Source of the DNA: Hypsibius dujardini
Taxonomy: Eukaryota > Tardigrada > Eutardigrada > Parachela > Hypsibiidae
Direction: 5' to 3'
Assembly: GCA_001579985.1 (NCBI GenBank)
Contig: LRSR01010912.1
Location: 1 to 39,412 of the forward strand
DNA length: 39,412 nucleotides
Positions 36,705 through 39,412 of this stretch are shown here, one piece after another. Each line of letters starts with the position of its first letter. The first letter of the stretch is position 1. A program made the translations under genes and the position numbers. A model generated the notes under the pieces. It ran no database searches. It was not told the origin of the DNA and was given only the letters and a program-made list of their open reading frames with translations.

Positions 36705-38349
36705 ATCGCTATTGATCGGAGCTCTAACATAAACTAATAAGTGTATATTTTTAATTTAACGTTGTACACCGGCCTCATACAGTAGATCACCTCTTAAACT
36801 CTTACGACACATTTACCGGTACGTATTTAAACAATAGACAAGCACAAAACTAGTTTGCGTTGTTAGTGAATAAATCAGGAACAAAATAAGGGGATTTATT
36901 AGTCCGAGGTTAGTGAACAAATTAGGGAAATTGCGTCCAACATTTTTGCATGAAGTGCTGCGCTGTTATCTTGCCAAAATAGTATTACCAGCATTGTTTT
37001 TGAAATTTAGGTTCATTCTTTTATTACAGTACCTATATATATACATTTAATGAATCTTTTGAGTTTTAGAATCTGCCGGAGCAGGTGCCAGAGCTGGGCG
37101 CAGTGTTATCCCTCGGAACGGGCATTTCTCCATCCGAAAGCATAACCCACTTTAACATCTAACGTCCAGAAACATTTCAAGAGCTAAAAACTGCACCCAA
37201 AATTTTGATGGGTTTCTCGACACTCGGGCCTATTATAATAACGCAGGTATTTATTCCACAATTGGGTCCAAACGTACACCTCTTGTGTACATTTACATTT
37301 ATTGTGAACATTATTTGTACATGTATGCTTTACAGGAAACGGATATGGACGGTCGGGTGGGGGACCGCTCGAGGACATGGTGTCCGTCCCTGGTTTACCG
37401 TCCGTCCGTCACAATTTAAATAGTGATTTAAAATAGTGTAAAATACTTTTTTTTAATTAAGTGTAATTTTGCTGTATTTTCAAGTTCGAAGTCCGATTAC
37501 GTGTTGCCGTTTAATTTATGAAAGTTAAGCTATAAACTGCGAAACCTTTTCTAAATTAGCTGTGACTTTAATTCACACTTGATTTAAAACACGGGAAGAT
37601 ACAGTTTTTGTTTTACAATAAATGATTTGTAATTTGATTAAAAATCTGACGCTTGGTCAGGTGCTGATATTACTATTAATTTATATTCAAAATTTTAGAC
37701 TCAGCAATACTAAAATCAGAGGGACATGATTCAATACTTTTGAAATGTACTTTGCCAGCTCATTGAAGCCCTCTGGGAGACAAGACTGTACGCAGCAAGT
37801 CAAATATTCAAGATGAAACGCGTGTCTGACCTTTTACGCCGATGACTCAGCAGACAATGCACAGCAAAAAGGTTTGTTCGACCGCTGACGTCACATTTCC
37901 TTTCGATCCCGTCACACCGAAGAGATTCTGTTACCCAATAAGGTCATCGCCAGGGCTACAGTCCTAAATTTTTGTTTGCCTCGTTGCACTTCTGCTATTA
38001 TGTGTTTTGTTTACAGATATGTGTTTAACAACCTCTGTCATGGTAGTAATTGGCACATCATGCCAACATGTGCATCGAACGATCTCTTTGAGTTTCATGC
38101 AAATAATTTGGTAATTTGATTGCTTTTTGGAATCCCTCAAAGTTCTTGAGGTTCTCGATTCCTCAAAAATTTGGTGGACATGAAAGTATGGAATAAATTA
38201 TGGACCAAAGTCTAAATTAGTTAAATCCAGAAAATAGCGACACAGCGTAACAGAAATAAAGATAGACAGATAGGTTGACGGACAGACGGAACGCCAGACA
38301 GACTTTTCTACCTGAGATTCCGATATTTTAAGTTTTCCTGCATCATCAG
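36705..38349. other. Intergenic or intron of the right-edge gene
   Basis: AT-rich; no exon that satisfies the phase-2 requirement of the exon at 38350 could be named. A GACA tract lies at about 38265-38300. Confidence 0.5.
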
Positions 38350-38971
38350 TTACCATGAAAACATTGACAGTAATCTACGTCGGACGCCTTGCCAAGAACG
38401 TGTGAAAATTTATCTTGGCTCATATGAAAACTTATCGCAAATGTTTAACGTACTCGATCGCCTTAAGAAACTCAAGCGTAACCAACCGGAAAAGTATGAC
38501 AGAATCTGCGACAGACTACAAGAAATACGTCGCTCGTCAGGATCGGAATGCCCCGGCTCGTCATTTGGAGCGGACTCCGATGGCGCCACCATGGCAGAGT
38601 ACATCGAGCTTGCGTCCATCCGAAAGCTCACAGACGAATTCTTCTTACGCCTCTCCACCGTGGACCGACACAACAAAGAGTTCTGGCGACACATTGCCAG
38701 CCTTTGGGCCAGTCAAACAGAGATGGACGACCTGCCTCAACCCGATACCCGGAATGAGAAGAAGCGGCGAGAAGAGCAGTCGTTGATTCGCACCATTGTT
38801 CTGTCACACCATCCCAAGGAGACTTTCAGACTGATGCTGGAGTATAATCATCCTCAAAGAATTTTGAATAAACTGTTATTGAATCATGACAGGAAGAATC
38901 TGTTGTTTGGAGTTCGAACAAAGTTTGGCCTGCCACTTGCGACATATTTAACCCCCAGACAAAACTTTCAG
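38350..38971 (+). CDS. Internal exon of an unidentified helical protein
   Basis: Acceptor TTTTCCTGCATCATCAG at 38349 and donor CAG|GTATGA at 38972; 622 nt, phase 2 in, phase 0 out. Reads YHENIDSNLRRTPCQERVKI, then MFNVLDRLKKLKRNQPEKYD, YIELASIRKLTDEFFLRL and PKETFRLMLEYNHPQRIL. Rich in Arg, Lys, Leu and Glu, predicted mostly helical, with no Cys pattern, signal or membrane segment. I do not recognise the family; upstream exons are not found. A nearer acceptor (ATTGACAG at 38370) is an alternative border in the same frame. Confidence 0.65.
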
Positions 38972-39391
38972 GTATGATCCCACCAAAGGTAAACGATTCC
39001 CATTGTGCATTTCATTGGCGAATTTCACGTCAAAAATCTATTTTACGAAAAGAAAATACACAACCGGAAATTACCATGTCTTGTTTGAAGCTCTGGCTTG
39101 CATAGTTACTTCATTGCAAAAATTAAAATTCGACCTATTGTTAACATTAAATGATTTTTGTTTATCCAAAATGATAATTTATATCTGGGGCATAATAAGA
39201 CAGAAACATCACGACTCGGTCTGCTGCTTTTGCCTTGAGAACAGATGCTGAAAATGACACCATCTACGGTGCTTTTAATCCTCTTTAGCTTTTAAAATAG
39301 TTGTTTTCTATCAAACATTCCGAATCATTTAGCCATTCAATACGCATTAAAATTGTCAACATAATTTTGGATTACACCCATTCACCTTTAG

Positions 39392-39412
39392 GATCTCGTA
39401 CTCTCTACTGTA
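39392..39412 (+). CDS. Start of next exon of the right-edge gene (cut by window end)
   Basis: Acceptor TTCACCTTTAG ends at 39391. Phase 0 joins NFQ to DLVLSTV. The gene continues beyond the window. Confidence 0.45.

Noticed and set aside
37060-37170. GC-richer stretch after a TTTTAG acceptor-like site
   Set aside because: All three frames stop within about 30 codons and no donor fits; not called as an exon.
37205-37423. Open frame with hydrophobic stretches, plus strand
   Set aside because: Non-ATG start, no splice support, AT-rich surroundings.
1-39412. tRNA, rRNA, CRISPR array, bacterial operon or riboswitch
   Set aside because: No cloverleaf box A/B pair, rRNA core, spaced direct repeats or operon structure was seen on reading; an exhaustive tRNA scan was not possible.

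Overview
The window reads as nuclear DNA of an invertebrate animal. Genes are split by GT-AG introns of about 100 bp to 4.6 kb. Metazoan-specific families are present: a Polycomb RING protein (PCGF) and an EGF/SEA/mucin membrane protein. Inverted-repeat DNA elements and GACA/GTCT microsatellites are common. No tRNA, rRNA, CRISPR or bacterial operon structure was seen. The lineage cannot be fixed from sequence alone; a plant-like soluble UDP-glycosyltransferase is the one oddity that might help place it (a tardigrade is one possibility, by inference only).

Layout: 1-640 holds a GACA microsatellite and the last exon of a plus-strand gene with AATAAA at 685-690. 641-5520 is intergenic, with one long inverted repeat at 2600-2982. 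5742-23452 (plus) is a large gene rebuilt here as 14 exons whose splice phases all agree. It encodes at least 1797 residues: an unrecognised ectodomain, a C-type lectin domain, EGF modules, a Thr/Pro mucin stalk, two SEA-like modules, more EGFs, one transmembrane helix and a 24-residue cytoplasmic tail. Its introns carry six inverted-repeat elements. One is an apparently intact 3.0-kb Tc1/mariner-pogo-type DNA transposon (18388-21384) with a four-exon, 563-residue transposase.

24338-25696 (minus) is an intronless UDP-glycosyltransferase. 26868-27173 (minus) is a C-terminal Ulp1/C48-protease-like exon in which Ser stands where the catalytic Cys is expected. 27928-35544 (minus) is a 14-exon, 831-residue Polycomb group RING finger gene of the BMI1/Psc family, with RING, RAWUL-like domain, long low-complexity region, basic NLS-like patch and an unrecognised C-terminal domain. 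One intron carries a half copy of the family-A inverted-repeat element next to a decayed terminal repeat of the 18.4-kb transposon. 36374-36704 is another small inverted-repeat element. 38350-39412 (plus) holds one large exon and the start of the next exon of an unidentified helical protein that runs off the right edge.

The host genes do not form a pathway. The theme of the window is ordinary animal genes whose introns and flanks have been colonised by several families of terminal-inverted-repeat DNA elements, one of which still has an open transposase.
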